Origin: Oscillospiraceae bacterium
GTDB lineage: Bacteria; Bacillota; Clostridia; Oscillospirales; Acutalibacteraceae
Direction of reading: 5' to 3'
DNA length: 64,000 nt
Assembly (NCBI GenBank): GCA_015065765.1
Contig: SVPP01000006.1
Coordinates: 60,104 to 124,103, forward strand
Shown: in pieces, positions 17,677-27,240 of the stretch
How positions within the stretch are numbered: position 1 is the stretch's first letter
How the letters are laid out: the number at the start of each line of letters is the position of its first letter
Position numbers and translations under genes: made by a program
The notes under the pieces: model-generated
What the model saw: only the letters and a program-made list of their open reading frames with translations
Databases searched by the model: none
Told to the model about the DNA's origin: nothing

Positions 17677-18447
17677 ATGAGAACTGTCAGAGATTTTTAC
17701 AATTACCTTGATGTTATAGCTCCCTTCTCTTCTGCAGAAAACTGGGATAACAGCGGCTTACTTGTAGGCGGTTTTGACAGAACAGTCCAAAGAGCAGCCG
17801 TAGTTCTTGACCTTAACTCAGAAACTCTCGAGCAGGCAATTTCCCTTGAGGTTGACCTGATTATTACTCATCATCCCGTAATTTTCAAAGCACAGAAAGC
17901 TTTCCTCGATGATTCTTTAGCATACAAGCTTGCAGAAAACGGAATCAGCGTTATCGCAACCCATACTCCTTTTGACAGTGCAGAGGGCGGTATCAATGAC
18001 ATTCTTGCAGAAAAGCTTGAACTGACAAAGGTTGAAATTCTGTCACTGAGTGATTGTGAAGGACTTCTTCGTGTAGGTTTCACCGACACAACAGATGCCG
18101 ATGAGTTTGCTCGTTTTGTTTCTGAACAACTTGGCGCTGATGTACGTTACTGCGACGGCGGCAAAGAAATTGAAACGGTTGCCGTTTGTGGCGGTGCAGG
18201 TGCAGAGTTTGCATCAGAAATCGCAGAAATGGGCATTGATGCTTTCGTTACAGGTGATGTAAAATACCATGAACTTCTTGACGCAAAAGAAGCAGGACTT
18301 ACACTTATTGCTGCAGGTCATTTCGAAACCGAAAACCCTGCAATGGCAATTCTTGCAAGCAAATTGAGAGGTAATTTCTCAGAAACAGACATTATCGTAC
18401 TCTCACAGACTAACCCCGTAAAATATATAAACGCAAAGGAATTCTGA
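17677..18447 (+). CDS. NIF3/YqfO-type dinuclear metal-binding protein
   Basis: 256 residues from ATG at 17677; a GTG four codons upstream falls within the putative ribosome site. The conserved metal-binding blocks are visible: NWDNSGLLVG, ITHHPVIF, THTPFDSAEGG and, at the C-terminus, AAGHFETENPAM. The family is often annotated as GTP cyclohydrolase type 2, but most members have no proven function. The length matches the short, PII-insert-free forms. The gene lies one base ahead of rqcH and is surely co-transcribed with it. Confidence 0.85.
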   Translation: MRTVRDFYNYLDVIAPFSSAENWDNSGLLVGGFDRTVQRAAVVLDLNSETLEQAISLEVDLIITHHPVIFKAQKAFLDDSLAYKLAENGISVIATHTPFDSAEGGINDILAEKLELTKVEILSLSDCEGLLRVGFTDTTDADEFARFVSEQLGADVRYCDGGKEIETVAVCGGAGAEFASEIAEMGIDAFVTGDVKYHELLDAKEAGLTLIAAGHFETENPAMAILASKLRGNFSETDIIVLSQTNPVKYINAKEF

Positions 18448-18448
18448 A

Positions 18449-20206
18449 ATGGCACTTGACGGCATATTCTTAAAACAGGTAAAAAATGAAATTGAAAAAG
18501 AAGCTGTTTCCATGCGTGTGGAAAAAGTACATCAGCCTTCAAAGGAGGAACTGGTGCTGATTCTCCGCGGCAGAAACGGTCAGAAGAAGCTTTTACTTTC
18601 TGCCCGCGCAAATAGTCCGAGAATACATTTCACAACCCACGCTCCTGAAAATCCAAAAACTCCTCCTATGCTTTGTATGCTTCTCAGAAAACATCTGACA
18701 AGCGCAATGATTACAGGATTCAGACAGGTTGACAGTGACAGAATTCTTTTCATCGATTTTGATTCAACAAACGAAATCGGCGACAGAGTTTCACTTTCCC
18801 TTGTAATTGAAATTATGGCTCAGCATTCAAACATAATTTTAATTAATTCTGAAACAAATATTATTATTGACTCATTGAAGAGAGTTGATTTTTCAACATC
18901 CTCAGTCAGACAGATTTTACCGGGACTGACTTATGCTCTTCCACCAAAACAATTCAAGCTTGATTTATTTTCAGAAAGTTATGACAAAATTACAGAAAAA
19001 ATTCTGTCATTCAGAAACAAAAATCTTTCATCAGCTGTTCTTTCTTCAATCGAAGGCATTTCACCTATAATCAGCCGTGAAATCGCTTTCAGAGTTTCAG
19101 ACAATGATGAGTTCTGCTCTGAACTTGACGAAAACAAAAAAGAAAAATTAAAAACAGTAATTGCAGAAATTCAGGAAACAATAAAGACAGACTGCACCGC
19201 TCCTTTCATCGTTGAGGATGAAAACTCCCGTCCTGTCGATTTTGCTTTCATGGAGATAAAGCAATACGAAAGCGTCAGAAAAAGTGTAAAAGAAGACAGT
19301 TTTTCTTCTCTTCTCGACAGATTCTATTATGAGCGTGACAGACTTGAAAGAACGAAGCAGCGTTCAGATGACCTTTACAAAAAACTTGGTAATTTAATTC
19401 AGAGAATTTCAAAAAAAATCAACCTTCAGATCGCAGACCTTGCACAGTGCGCAGACAGAGAAACTCTCAGAATAAATGCAGAACTGATTTCAGCAAATCT
19501 TTACAGACTTGAAAAAGGTGCTCCATATTACGAAGTCGAAAATTATTACGATGAAAACAAATTAATCCGAATCAAGGCTGACCCTGCACTTACTCCTACT
19601 GCAAATTCCCAGAAATATTTCAAGGAATACAGGAAAGCAAAAACTGCTGAAAAAATGCTCACCGAGCTTATCGAAAAGAACAAGGAAGAACTGGAGTATC
19701 TTGAATCGGTTCTTGATGCGCTGAGTCGTGCTGACGGTGAGGATGAAATAAACGAAATCCGCCACGAGCTCAGTGAAAACGGCTACATGAAATCAAAACA
19801 GAAGGATTCAAAAAACAAATCACAGAAAACCCTTCCACCGAAAAAGTTTATGTCTGAAGACGGCTTCACAATTCTTGTGGGCAGAAACAATATACAGAAC
19901 GATAAGCTTTCTCTTAAGACTGCAAGAGGAAACGACATGTGGCTCCACACCCAGAAAATTCATGGCTCACACGTTATAATCGTATCTGACGGAAAAGAAA
20001 TTTCCGACCTTGCAATTGAACAGGCAGCAATTATTGCCGCTTACAACAGCAAAGCAAGATATTCTTCGCAGGTCCCCGTTGACTACACTCTTGCTAAAAA
20101 TCTGAAAAAGCCAAACGGTGCTAAACCCGGTCTTGTGATTTATCATGTTTACAACACTCTGTTTGTAAAGCCTGATGAAAAGCTTGTCGAAAAATTAATG
20201 CAATAA
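18449..20206 (+). CDS. rqcH: Ribosome quality control protein RqcH (NFACT/Rqc2 homologue)
   Basis: 585 residues. The NFACT-N domain starts MALDGIFLKQVKNEI, a central helical and coiled-coil region spans about 280-440, and the NFACT-R domain has GNDMWLHTQKIHGSHVII (about 490-508). RqcH binds obstructed 50S subunits and adds alanine tails to stalled peptides, marking them for degradation. Older annotations call it fibronectin-binding protein A. The length fits the Firmicutes family. It follows the nif3-like gene by one base. Confidence 0.92.
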   Translation: MALDGIFLKQVKNEIEKEAVSMRVEKVHQPSKEELVLILRGRNGQKKLLLSARANSPRIHFTTHAPENPKTPPMLCMLLRKHLTSAMITGFRQVDSDRILFIDFDSTNEIGDRVSLSLVIEIMAQHSNIILINSETNIIIDSLKRVDFSTSSVRQILPGLTYALPPKQFKLDLFSESYDKITEKILSFRNKNLSSAVLSSIEGISPIISREIAFRVSDNDEFCSELDENKKEKLKTVIAEIQETIKTDCTAPFIVEDENSRPVDFAFMEIKQYESVRKSVKEDSFSSLLDRFYYERDRLERTKQRSDDLYKKLGNLIQRISKKINLQIADLAQCADRETLRINAELISANLYRLEKGAPYYEVENYYDENKLIRIKADPALTPTANSQKYFKEYRKAKTAEKMLTELIEKNKEELEYLESVLDALSRADGEDEINEIRHELSENGYMKSKQKDSKNKSQKTLPPKKFMSEDGFTILVGRNNIQNDKLSLKTARGNDMWLHTQKIHGSHVIIVSDGKEISDLAIEQAAIIAAYNSKARYSSQVPVDYTLAKNLKKPNGAKPGLVIYHVYNTLFVKPDEKLVEKLMQ

Positions 20207-20264
20207 TTTCTGAATATTTTCTATTTCTCCGTCCAAACTATCTTTGACAGGAGGAGATGAAAAT

Positions 20265-20495
20265 ATGCTTGATAAAATATCCTTAGTCCTCGTCATCATC
20301 GGTGCCCTTAACTGGGGTGGAATCGGTTTGTTCCAGTTTGACCTGGTAGCGTGGATTTTCGGCGGTCAGGATGCTATCCTCAGCCGTATTATTTACACCC
20401 TCGTTGCCCTTGCAGGTGTCTGGTGCATTTCACTCTTGTTCAGAAGAACTGATGAACTGGTCGAGTCAACAAGCATGAACGACGACGTTCATTAA
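20265..20495 (+). CDS. DUF378 small membrane protein (YuzA-like)
   Basis: 76 residues from ATG at 20265 behind GGAGGAG; the longer open frame starts within the ribosome site. There are two membrane spans and the family core IGALNWGGIGLFQFDLVAWI. The function is unknown. The C-terminal tail is polar and short. A hairpin terminator follows directly. Confidence 0.85.
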   Translation: MLDKISLVLVIIGALNWGGIGLFQFDLVAWIFGGQDAILSRIIYTLVALAGVWCISLLFRRTDELVESTSMNDDVH

Positions 20496-20499
20496 AAAA

Positions 20500-20528
20500 T
20501 GCCGATATACCATCGTCGTATATCGGCA
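20500..20528 (+). terminator. Terminator of the DUF378 gene
   Basis: Ten-pair stem TGCCGATATA with its complement, then TAATTTT. It lies just before the PPTase ribosome site. Confidence 0.8.
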
Positions 20529-20545
20529 TAATTTTGGAGATAATT

Positions 20546-21115
20546 ATGAAATATTACATAACAAAAATGAGCGGTTTTTCCGAAGAAAAACAGAGAGAAT
20601 TTTTCTCTTTTCTTGACAAAGAAAAAAAGGCAGAATACCTCTCCTCTTCAAACGAAAACAGAAAAAAATCTATCCTTCTTTCTCAGGGGTTTGCTAAAGA
20701 AAAAATTGCAGAAGATTATTCCCTTGAAAAAAAAGATATTATTTTTTCAGTTACACCTTTCGGAAAACCATACTGCAAAAGTCACGGAGAAATTTATTTT
20801 TCTCTCAGCCATTCCGGAGATTTTCTCGCCCTTGCAGTAAGCGACAAAGATGTAGGAATTGACATTGAGAAAATCAGAGAAGCCAAAGAAAATTTAGTTA
20901 ACAGAGTCTGCTGTAAAAACGAAAAAGACGAAATTTTTTCAAGTGATAAACCTGATACGGAATTCACAAAAATCTGGACAAGAAAAGAAGCATATTTAAA
21001 AGCCCTCGGTACCGGAATTGACCGAGAGCTCATAACAATTGATACAACTGATGAGAAATTAAAATTCACAACAGAGATAACTGAAAATTTTATTGTTTCT
21101 GTTTTTTGTCTTTAA
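20546..21115 (+). CDS. 4'-phosphopantetheinyl transferase, Sfp type
   Basis: 189 residues from ATG at 20546 (site TTGGAGA). Motifs are FSLSHSG, then DVGIDIE with the magnesium-binding acidic residues, and WTRKEAYLKALGTG. Sfp-type enzymes move phosphopantetheine from CoA to carrier proteins of fatty acid, polyketide or peptide synthesis. No carrier protein gene is nearby, so it may be the general enzyme. Its 3' end overlaps the convergent MFS gene by 26 bases. Confidence 0.9.
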   Translation: MKYYITKMSGFSEEKQREFFSFLDKEKKAEYLSSSNENRKKSILLSQGFAKEKIAEDYSLEKKDIIFSVTPFGKPYCKSHGEIYFSLSHSGDFLALAVSDKDVGIDIEKIREAKENLVNRVCCKNEKDEIFSSDKPDTEFTKIWTRKEAYLKALGTGIDRELITIDTTDEKLKFTTEITENFIVSVFCL

Positions 21116-22331
21116 AGAAAAGCAAACCTACAAAAATAATCATTGGGAATATTGCTGAAATCATCATACCTGTTCTCAGTCCCGCCTGTTCTGCATCAAG
21201 AGCAAAACGTGAAGCAAATGTAACAATGTGTTCATTTGACTGAGAAAGGTCAGAAACCTTTCCTGAAAGCCACGGACCGAACGAACAGCCCAAATCACCG
21301 CAAAGTGCAAGTACACTGAACATGGCAGCACCGCCTTTGGGATATTTTGAAGCTGCAAGAGTAAGTGTACCGGGCCACATAAGGCTGACACCCACACCGC
21401 AAAGAGCACAACCGGCAAGTGACAGATAGGGATTGAGCGAAAGCCCTGCAGTAAGATAACATACAAAAGCCAGAACAGAACTGCACATCAGAAGCTTCTG
21501 CATATTGATTTTCTCTTCAAACTTTGCACCGAGCAAGCGTCCCGCAAACATAAAGATTGCAAAAAGACATGGTCCCAGCAAATCTCCGGTTACCTTGCTG
21601 ACTCCAAGACCTTTTTCCGCAAACATGGATGACCACTGCACCATAGAAAGTTCTGACGCACCGCCACCTATCATAACAATCATAGCTATAACAAAAATCC
21701 TCGATGAAAAAAGTTCTTTCAGCGGGGTTTTTTCTTCTTTTGTAAGAGTAGGTTTCATAGGCACAAGCAAAAACCTTATGAAATTATAGGCCGGAACAAG
21801 AGCAAGCAGGAAAGACAGAATATACCAGTTATGCTCTCCGAAAACTTTGATAAATACAGTAGTTACAATAACTGTCATGCATTGACCGAGGCAATAAAAG
21901 GAATGAAGGAAGCTCATAGCGCCACTGCCGAGCTCATCGGAAATTGAATCTACAATAGGGCTGAGTACCGTTTCCTGAAATCCTGCACCTACCGCATAAA
22001 TAATTGAACAAATCACAAGTCCCGCAAAGGAATTTTCCATTACTCTCGGCAGAATGCCAAGCATAAAAAGTCCCGCCGCAGAAAAAGCATGAGAAACAAG
22101 AGCAGTCATTCTGTAGCCCATTCTGTCCACATATTTTATGCTGAAAACATCAACTGCAAGCTGTGTCAGAAACAGAATTGAAACCAGACTCGCAAGTTCT
22201 GAAATGGTAATACCAAAACTTTTTCTGAATATAACAAAAAGCAGTGACGGAAAGTTATTTATTATCGCCTGAACAGCAAAGCCTATGTAACAGGAAATTG
22301 CTGTACTCTTATACGTAAGCCTCTTTCTCAT
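21090..22331 (-). CDS. MFS transporter, probably for a sugar
   Basis: 413 residues from ATG at 22331 (AGAGAGG site). About twelve hydrophobic spans are visible with a central basic loop (after MKPTLTKEEKTPLKEL). The N-terminal half has a DRMGYR loop between spans 2 and 3. General shape and the lone position near a fuculose-aldolase-like gene suggest a fucose-permease-like sugar importer, but the substrate is inference. It overlaps the PPTase gene tail to tail. Confidence 0.8.
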   Translation of the reverse strand: MRKRLTYKSTAISCYIGFAVQAIINNFPSLLFVIFRKSFGITISELASLVSILFLTQLAVDVFSIKYVDRMGYRMTALVSHAFSAAGLFMLGILPRVMENSFAGLVICSIIYAVGAGFQETVLSPIVDSISDELGSGAMSFLHSFYCLGQCMTVIVTTVFIKVFGEHNWYILSFLLALVPAYNFIRFLLVPMKPTLTKEEKTPLKELFSSRIFVIAMIVMIGGGASELSMVQWSSMFAEKGLGVSKVTGDLLGPCLFAIFMFAGRLLGAKFEEKINMQKLLMCSSVLAFVCYLTAGLSLNPYLSLAGCALCGVGVSLMWPGTLTLAASKYPKGGAAMFSVLALCGDLGCSFGPWLSGKVSDLSQSNEHIVTFASRFALDAEQAGLRTGMMISAIFPMIIFVGLLFFKDKKQKQ

Positions 22332-22359
22332 TTTACACCTCTCTAAAAACACTTACATT

Positions 22360-22388
22360 ATTATACTCTCAAATACATGACAAATCAA
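22360..22388 (-). promoter_or_regulatory. Promoter of the MFS gene
   Basis: Minus strand TTGATT and TATAAT, 17-base spacer, divergent to the aldolase promoter. Confidence 0.65.
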
Positions 22389-22420
22389 CCGAAGAATTTT
22401 TATTTTTTTATCAAAAACCA

Positions 22421-22449
22421 TTGACATTTTTTGACATAAGGAGTATTAT
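22421..22449 (+). promoter_or_regulatory. Promoter of the class II aldolase gene
   Basis: TTGACA and TATTAT with 17 bases between. The -10 overlaps an in-frame ATG at 22448, so that ATG would not be transcribed and the true start must lie downstream (22496). Confidence 0.65.
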
Positions 22450-22495
22450 GGAGTTCAAAAATTTTTCGGTTAACGAATGTATGGAGATGTTTTTA

Positions 22496-23179
22496 ATGGA
22501 CGAAAAGCTTATCAAAGAACAAATTTGTGACGTGTGTCACAGAATGTGGCAGCTTGGCTGGGTAGCAGCAAACGATGGCAATATCACTGTTAAACTTGAC
22601 GATGGTAATTTCCTTGTAACTCCCTCAGGAACAAGTAAAAGCTTTATCACACCTGAAATCCTTATTAAAGTTGACAAGGACGGAAACGTGCTTGAAGGCC
22701 CCGAAGGCTACAAGCCATCTTCAGAAATCAAAATGCACTTCCGTTGCTACGAAAAGAGAGATGATGTAGGTGCTGTTGTTCACGCTCATCCCCCTGTTTC
22801 TACAGCTTTCGCAGTAGCTCACATCCACATGGATGACTATATTATGCCCGAATCAGTTCTCACTCTCGGCTCTGTACCGATTGCACCCTACGGAACTCCC
22901 TCAACAAATGAAGTTCCCGACGGAATTGAACCCTTCCTTAATGAGCACGATGCAATCCTTCTTGAAAACCACGGTGCTCTCACAATGGGCGTTGACCTTC
23001 TGACAGCTTACTACAGAATGGAAACTCTTGAGCTCTGGGCAAAAATCAGCATGAATGCACGTCTTCTCGGCGGTGCGAAGGAAATCTCAAGAGAAGATAT
23101 CGACACTCTTATGGACCTTCGTATCAACAGATACAACATTACAGGCAGACATCCCGGTTACAAAAAGTATAATAAATAA
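22496..23179 (+). CDS. Class II aldolase, L-fuculose-phosphate aldolase-like
   Basis: 227 residues from ATG at 22496, set by the GGAGAT site 7 bases upstream, by the promoter position and by family alignment. The zinc ligands are in VHAHPP and LLENHGAL, and the catalytic glutamate region is PSSEIKMH. The WVAANDGNITVK segment is typical of the FucA/adducin family. It lacks the features of AraD epimerases. The likely reaction is retro-aldol cleavage of L-fuculose-1-phosphate or a related sugar phosphate to DHAP and an aldehyde. This fits the GH95 fucosidase elsewhere in the window. Confidence 0.82.
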   Translation: MDEKLIKEQICDVCHRMWQLGWVAANDGNITVKLDDGNFLVTPSGTSKSFITPEILIKVDKDGNVLEGPEGYKPSSEIKMHFRCYEKRDDVGAVVHAHPPVSTAFAVAHIHMDDYIMPESVLTLGSVPIAPYGTPSTNEVPDGIEPFLNEHDAILLENHGALTMGVDLLTAYYRMETLELWAKISMNARLLGGAKEISREDIDTLMDLRINRYNITGRHPGYKKYNK

Positions 23180-23186
23180 GATTTTC

Positions 23187-23211
23187 AGACCGCATCTAAA
23201 AAATGCGGTCT
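23187..23211 (+). terminator. Terminator of the aldolase gene
   Basis: Nine-pair stem AGACCGCAT with its complement, then TTTATA. Confidence 0.85.
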
Positions 23212-23217
23212 TTTATA

Positions 23218-23246
23218 TTGCATTTTCCCTCATAATATTGTAAAAT
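23218..23246 (+). promoter_or_regulatory. Promoter of the recD2 operon
   Basis: TTGCAT and TAAAAT, 17-base spacer, 30 bases before the start at 23277. Confidence 0.6.
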
Positions 23247-23276
23247 AAAATGATATATTATGTGGAGGAAAAAGTC

Positions 23277-25472
23277 ATGCCCGAAGGTAACGAAATCGAA
23301 ATAACAGGAGTTGTAGAAAGCGTTACCTTCCGTAACGAGGAAAACGGTTTTACCGTCCTTGACCTTAATTGCGAGGGCGAGCTTGTTACCGCTGTTGGTG
23401 TTCTTCCTCACATTGATGCAGGGGAAAACCTGAGACTTATGGGACACTTTGATTTTCATTCCTCTTTCGGAAGACAGTTTAAAATCAAGCTCTGTGAAAG
23501 AACAATGCCCAAAAGCACCGCAGACCTTTTAAAATATCTGTCATCAGGTGCTGTCAAGGAAATAGGTCCTGCAACTGCCGCAAAAATTATTGACGCATTC
23601 GGTGAAAACACATTTGACGTTCTCGAAAATGATCCTGACAGACTTTCCACAATCAAGGGCATTTCCAGAGCCAAAGCCGTGAGAATTTCCCGTGCATTCA
23701 AGGAACAGTTTGCAATACGCGAAATTATGATCCGCCTTGAGCATTACGGAATGTCGCCAACAGAATGTCTCCATGCCTTCAAGGCATTCGGAAATAAAAC
23801 AATTGAAATAATTGAGGATAACCCTTACCTTCTGTGTGATGAACGGATAGGCATAGGCTTTGAAAGAGCCGATGCTATTGCAAACAATCTCGTCCTTGCT
23901 CCTGATTCTGATTTCAGGGCAAGAGCCGCAATTGTATATATCGTAAAACACAATCTTTCAAACGGTCACACTTGTATTCCGAGAGAAAAGCTTATTGAGT
24001 CAGCGGCAATGTTCCTTGAAACCTCTCCCGAAAAAATCAGTGAACAAATCGATATCACAGTCCGGAACAAACAGCTGGTTGAAGAAGAATTCGGCGGCAA
24101 GGACTATCTTTTTATTCCCCACATTTATGCAGCAGAAAAGAAAATCTGCGACAGAATAAAACTTCTCGTACAGTTTCCCCCTGCAGGCAGTAAAACTCTG
24201 CAGAAGGATATACAGAAAATTCAGGAAGACAACAATATTTCCTATGAGGGAAAACAGCTTGAAGCCATCACTACGGCAGTTGAAAAAGGAATCCTTATTC
24301 TCACAGGCGGTCCCGGCACAGGTAAAACCACTACAATCAACGGAATTATTGAGCTTTTTGAAAGTCATGGTCTGAAAACAGCTTTGTGTGCTCCGACAGG
24401 AAGAGCAGCGAAAAGAATGTCTGAGGTAACAGGCAGAGAAGCCAAAACAATTCATCGTCTTTTAGAGGTTGAATTTGACTCTGAAGAAAAGCAGACCTTC
24501 GCAAGAAACATCAGAAATCCGCTGACGGTCCAGGCGGTAATCGTAGACGAGCTTTCAATGGTTGATGTGTGCCTTTTTGCAGCATTGCTTGATGCTCTGC
24601 CGTTAGGATGCAGACTGATTATGGTCGGCGATTCAAATCAGCTTCCGCCTGTGGGCTCTGGCAACGTTCTTCACGACCTTATAAATTCCCGTCTTTTACC
24701 TACAGTTGAACTGACAGAGGTTTTCCGCCAGGCCATGGAAAGTCTTATTGTCAGCAATGCTCACAGAATTGTAAAAGGCGAAAACATAGATACAAATGAT
24801 AAAAACAATGACTTTTTCTTCATGGGACGCACCGTTCCCTCTTCAGCAGCACAGACAGTCAGCGATCTGCTGACTTCCCGCCTGCCGAAGGCTTATGGTT
24901 ACTCACCTCTTGATGACATTCAGATTTTGTGCCCTTCAAGAAAAGGTGAGACAGGCACAATCAACATCAACCGACTTATTCAGATGTGCATAAATCCCCC
25001 TTCAAAGGACAAAAACGAAGTCAATACTCAGGGAAGAGTTTTCCGCGAAGGTGACAAGGTAATGCAGGTTAAAAATAACTATGATATTATCTGGACAAAA
25101 GGCGAAGAAAGCGGAACAGGAATTTTCAACGGTGACATAGGTATTCTTGAAAAAATCGATCTCAAGGCAGGAATCATGAAAATTGTCTTTGACGATAAGG
25201 TGACGGAATATCCTACAGAAAGCTTTTCCGAGCTTGAACTTGCCTATGCAATAACGGTGCACAAAAGTCAGGGTAACGAATTCGATGCAGTTATCATGCC
25301 TCTCATAGGACTGCCTCAGCAATTATCTTACAGAAACCTTCTTTATACAGCTGTCACAAGAGCAAAAAAGCATATGATTATTGTTGGCAGTGTGGAAGAA
25401 ATGAGAAGCATGATTGCAAACAATAAAAAATCAAAAAGATATTCTGCACTTAAATGGATGCTTGAAAGATGA
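23277..25472 (+). CDS. recD2: ATP-dependent DNA helicase RecD2
   Basis: 731 residues from ATG at 23277 (GGAGG site); nine codons upstream are open but precede the site. The N-terminal OB-like region and tandem helix-hairpin-helix segments (about 80-200, with GIGFERADAIA) mark RecD2 rather than RecD. Walker A is GGPGTGKTT (about residue 344), Walker B is VDELSMVD, and the C-terminal UvrD-like motif is AYAITVHKSQGNEF. RecD2 is a 5'-3' helicase of DNA repair and replication-fork maintenance. It heads a five-gene run with comF, mreB, a DUF4364 gene and araB. Confidence 0.93.
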   Translation: MPEGNEIEITGVVESVTFRNEENGFTVLDLNCEGELVTAVGVLPHIDAGENLRLMGHFDFHSSFGRQFKIKLCERTMPKSTADLLKYLSSGAVKEIGPATAAKIIDAFGENTFDVLENDPDRLSTIKGISRAKAVRISRAFKEQFAIREIMIRLEHYGMSPTECLHAFKAFGNKTIEIIEDNPYLLCDERIGIGFERADAIANNLVLAPDSDFRARAAIVYIVKHNLSNGHTCIPREKLIESAAMFLETSPEKISEQIDITVRNKQLVEEEFGGKDYLFIPHIYAAEKKICDRIKLLVQFPPAGSKTLQKDIQKIQEDNNISYEGKQLEAITTAVEKGILILTGGPGTGKTTTINGIIELFESHGLKTALCAPTGRAAKRMSEVTGREAKTIHRLLEVEFDSEEKQTFARNIRNPLTVQAVIVDELSMVDVCLFAALLDALPLGCRLIMVGDSNQLPPVGSGNVLHDLINSRLLPTVELTEVFRQAMESLIVSNAHRIVKGENIDTNDKNNDFFFMGRTVPSSAAQTVSDLLTSRLPKAYGYSPLDDIQILCPSRKGETGTININRLIQMCINPPSKDKNEVNTQGRVFREGDKVMQVKNNYDIIWTKGEESGTGIFNGDIGILEKIDLKAGIMKIVFDDKVTEYPTESFSELELAYAITVHKSQGNEFDAVIMPLIGLPQQLSYRNLLYTAVTRAKKHMIIVGSVEEMRSMIANNKKSKRYSALKWMLER

Positions 25473-26161
25473 GAAGAGTAAAGGATAATTTTGTAAAAAT
25501 AAATCTTTTTCAGCGATTTGTTTTTCTTAACAGATGCAGGCTATGTGCTACTGTAATTCCCATAAACGAAAACCTTTGCCATGACTGCAATCCTGAAAAG
25601 CATCGGATTTTGCAGGAGGAGCTATCCCGTCGTATTATGACGACAAGAAGCTTTGATAAACACACCTGCCCCTTTTATTATGAAGGCTGCATCAGAAAAG
25701 GAATTCATAAATTCAAATATGACGGTCACAAAAGATGCTCCGAATTCTTTGCTGAAGAAATGGCAAGCGTTATCGAAAGAGATTTTGAAGATGAAAAACC
25801 CGATTTTATAACATGCGTCCCCATGACAAGAAAGAAGAAAAGGATGCGTCAATACAACCAATGCGATTATCTTATAAAACATATTTCAAAAGCCTTCGGA
25901 TATAAGTTTACACCTGACCTGCTTGTTAAAACAAAAGACACACCAAGTCAGGTAACACTCAGCGGTAAAGACAGACTCAACAATCTGAAAGGTGCATTCA
26001 ATGTAAATAAAAAATATGATATAAAAGGCAGAACAATTCTTCTTTGTGATGATGTTATGACAACAGGCAGTACACTTGAAGAATGTTCAAAAACCTTGAA
26101 AAAAGCAGGTGCTGAAAGAGTCATCTGTGCAACCATAGCAATGAGAAATGAAAACATCTGA
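25469..26161 (+). CDS. comF: ComF family phosphoribosyltransferase-like protein
   Basis: 230 residues, start overlapping the recD2 stop (ATGA). The N-terminal zinc finger has Cys pairs CRLC and CHDC, and the C-terminal PRTase domain has the PRPP loop LLCDDVMTTGSTL. The middle has CVPMTRKKKRMRQYNQ, typical of ComF. ComF is needed for natural transformation in several bacteria and is linked to helicases there, which fits its place after recD2. Confidence 0.88.
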   Translation: MRRVKDNFVKINLFQRFVFLNRCRLCATVIPINENLCHDCNPEKHRILQEELSRRIMTTRSFDKHTCPFYYEGCIRKGIHKFKYDGHKRCSEFFAEEMASVIERDFEDEKPDFITCVPMTRKKKRMRQYNQCDYLIKHISKAFGYKFTPDLLVKTKDTPSQVTLSGKDRLNNLKGAFNVNKKYDIKGRTILLCDDVMTTGSTLEECSKTLKKAGAERVICATIAMRNENI

Positions 26162-26177
26162 AAGGAGGTCTTCAAAA

Positions 26178-27224
26178 ATGCTGGGTACAAACATAGGAAT
26201 CGACCTTGGTACAACATCAACCGTAATTTATGTTGAAGGTAAAGGAATTGTAATTTCAGAGCCCTCTGCCATAGCTTATGACAGCGACACAGGCGACATA
26301 ATTGCTGTAGGCTCAAGAGCATACGAAATGTATGAAAAAACTCCCGACTGCATAACAGTTGTAAGACCTCTTGAAGACGGCGTTGTTTCCGATTTTACTG
26401 CAACACAGCATATGCTCAGCTGGTATCTTCACAAGGTTGCAGGATATAAATTTTTCAAGCCCAATATTGTTGTCTGCATGCCCTCCGGTGTTACAGACCT
26501 TGAAAAAAGAACACTTCTTGACATTGCTACTCTCTCAGGAGCAGGAAGAGCCTGTCTTATCGAAGAACCTCTCGCCGCGGCAGTAGGTGCAGGAATAAAA
26601 ATGAGCAATCCCTCAGGCACTCTTGTTGTGGATATCGGCGGAGGCACTACCGATATTGCAGTTATCACTATGGGAAGCATTGCCGTTTCTGACTCCGTAA
26701 AGGGTGCAGGAAACGGATTTGACAAAGCAATACGAAATTACCTCAAAAGAGAAAGAAATATAATTGTAGGCCTTAAAACAGCCGAAAGCATAAAGAAACA
26801 GATCGCCTGTGCAAGATTCAGACAGGATGAAATTACAATTCTTGCAAAAGGCAAGGATTATATCACAAGTCTTCCCACCTATTTTGAAATATCCTCTGCT
26901 GAGGTTTTCCTGGCAATGAGGGAAAGTCTTGAAAACATTCTCGACGGCATATACAGTGTTCTTGAAAAAACATCTCCCGATTTAGTTTCGGATGTAATGA
27001 AAAACGGCATATATATCACAGGTGGCGGAGCACTCATACTTGGCATTGATGAAATGATTGAAAGCCGAACAGGAATCAGAACGATAATTGCCGATGATCC
27101 CCTCAACTGTGTGGCAAAGGGTACCGGCATGGCACTCAAGGATATGAATATTCTTCAGAATAACGGCTACATCTTCAAAACCCGTGAACAGGTCAAGGGT
27201 TACAGTGAAGACAGTTCTACCTAA
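26178..27224 (+). CDS. MreB/Mbl-type actin-like cell shape protein
   Basis: 348 residues from ATG at 26178 behind AAAGGAGG. Actin-fold nucleotide motifs are present: IGIDLGTTSTV (phosphate 1), VVDIGGGTTDIAVI (phosphate 2) and GIYITGGGALILG (adenosine). It forms membrane-bound filaments guiding cell wall synthesis. It stands without mreC and mreD, so it may be an extra mreB/mbl copy. The 3' end overlaps no gene; the next start follows by 16 bases. Confidence 0.88.
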   Translation: MLGTNIGIDLGTTSTVIYVEGKGIVISEPSAIAYDSDTGDIIAVGSRAYEMYEKTPDCITVVRPLEDGVVSDFTATQHMLSWYLHKVAGYKFFKPNIVVCMPSGVTDLEKRTLLDIATLSGAGRACLIEEPLAAAVGAGIKMSNPSGTLVVDIGGGTTDIAVITMGSIAVSDSVKGAGNGFDKAIRNYLKRERNIIVGLKTAESIKKQIACARFRQDEITILAKGKDYITSLPTYFEISSAEVFLAMRESLENILDGIYSVLEKTSPDLVSDVMKNGIYITGGGALILGIDEMIESRTGIRTIIADDPLNCVAKGTGMALKDMNILQNNGYIFKTREQVKGYSEDSST

Positions 27225-27240
27225 GGAGGTTTATAGTATT

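Noticed and set aside
22496..23179. AraD (L-ribulose-5-phosphate 4-epimerase) to go with araB
   Set aside because: Sequence follows the FucA/adducin pattern and lacks the AraD-specific HADYFYG-like segment; the genes are also in separate transcription units.
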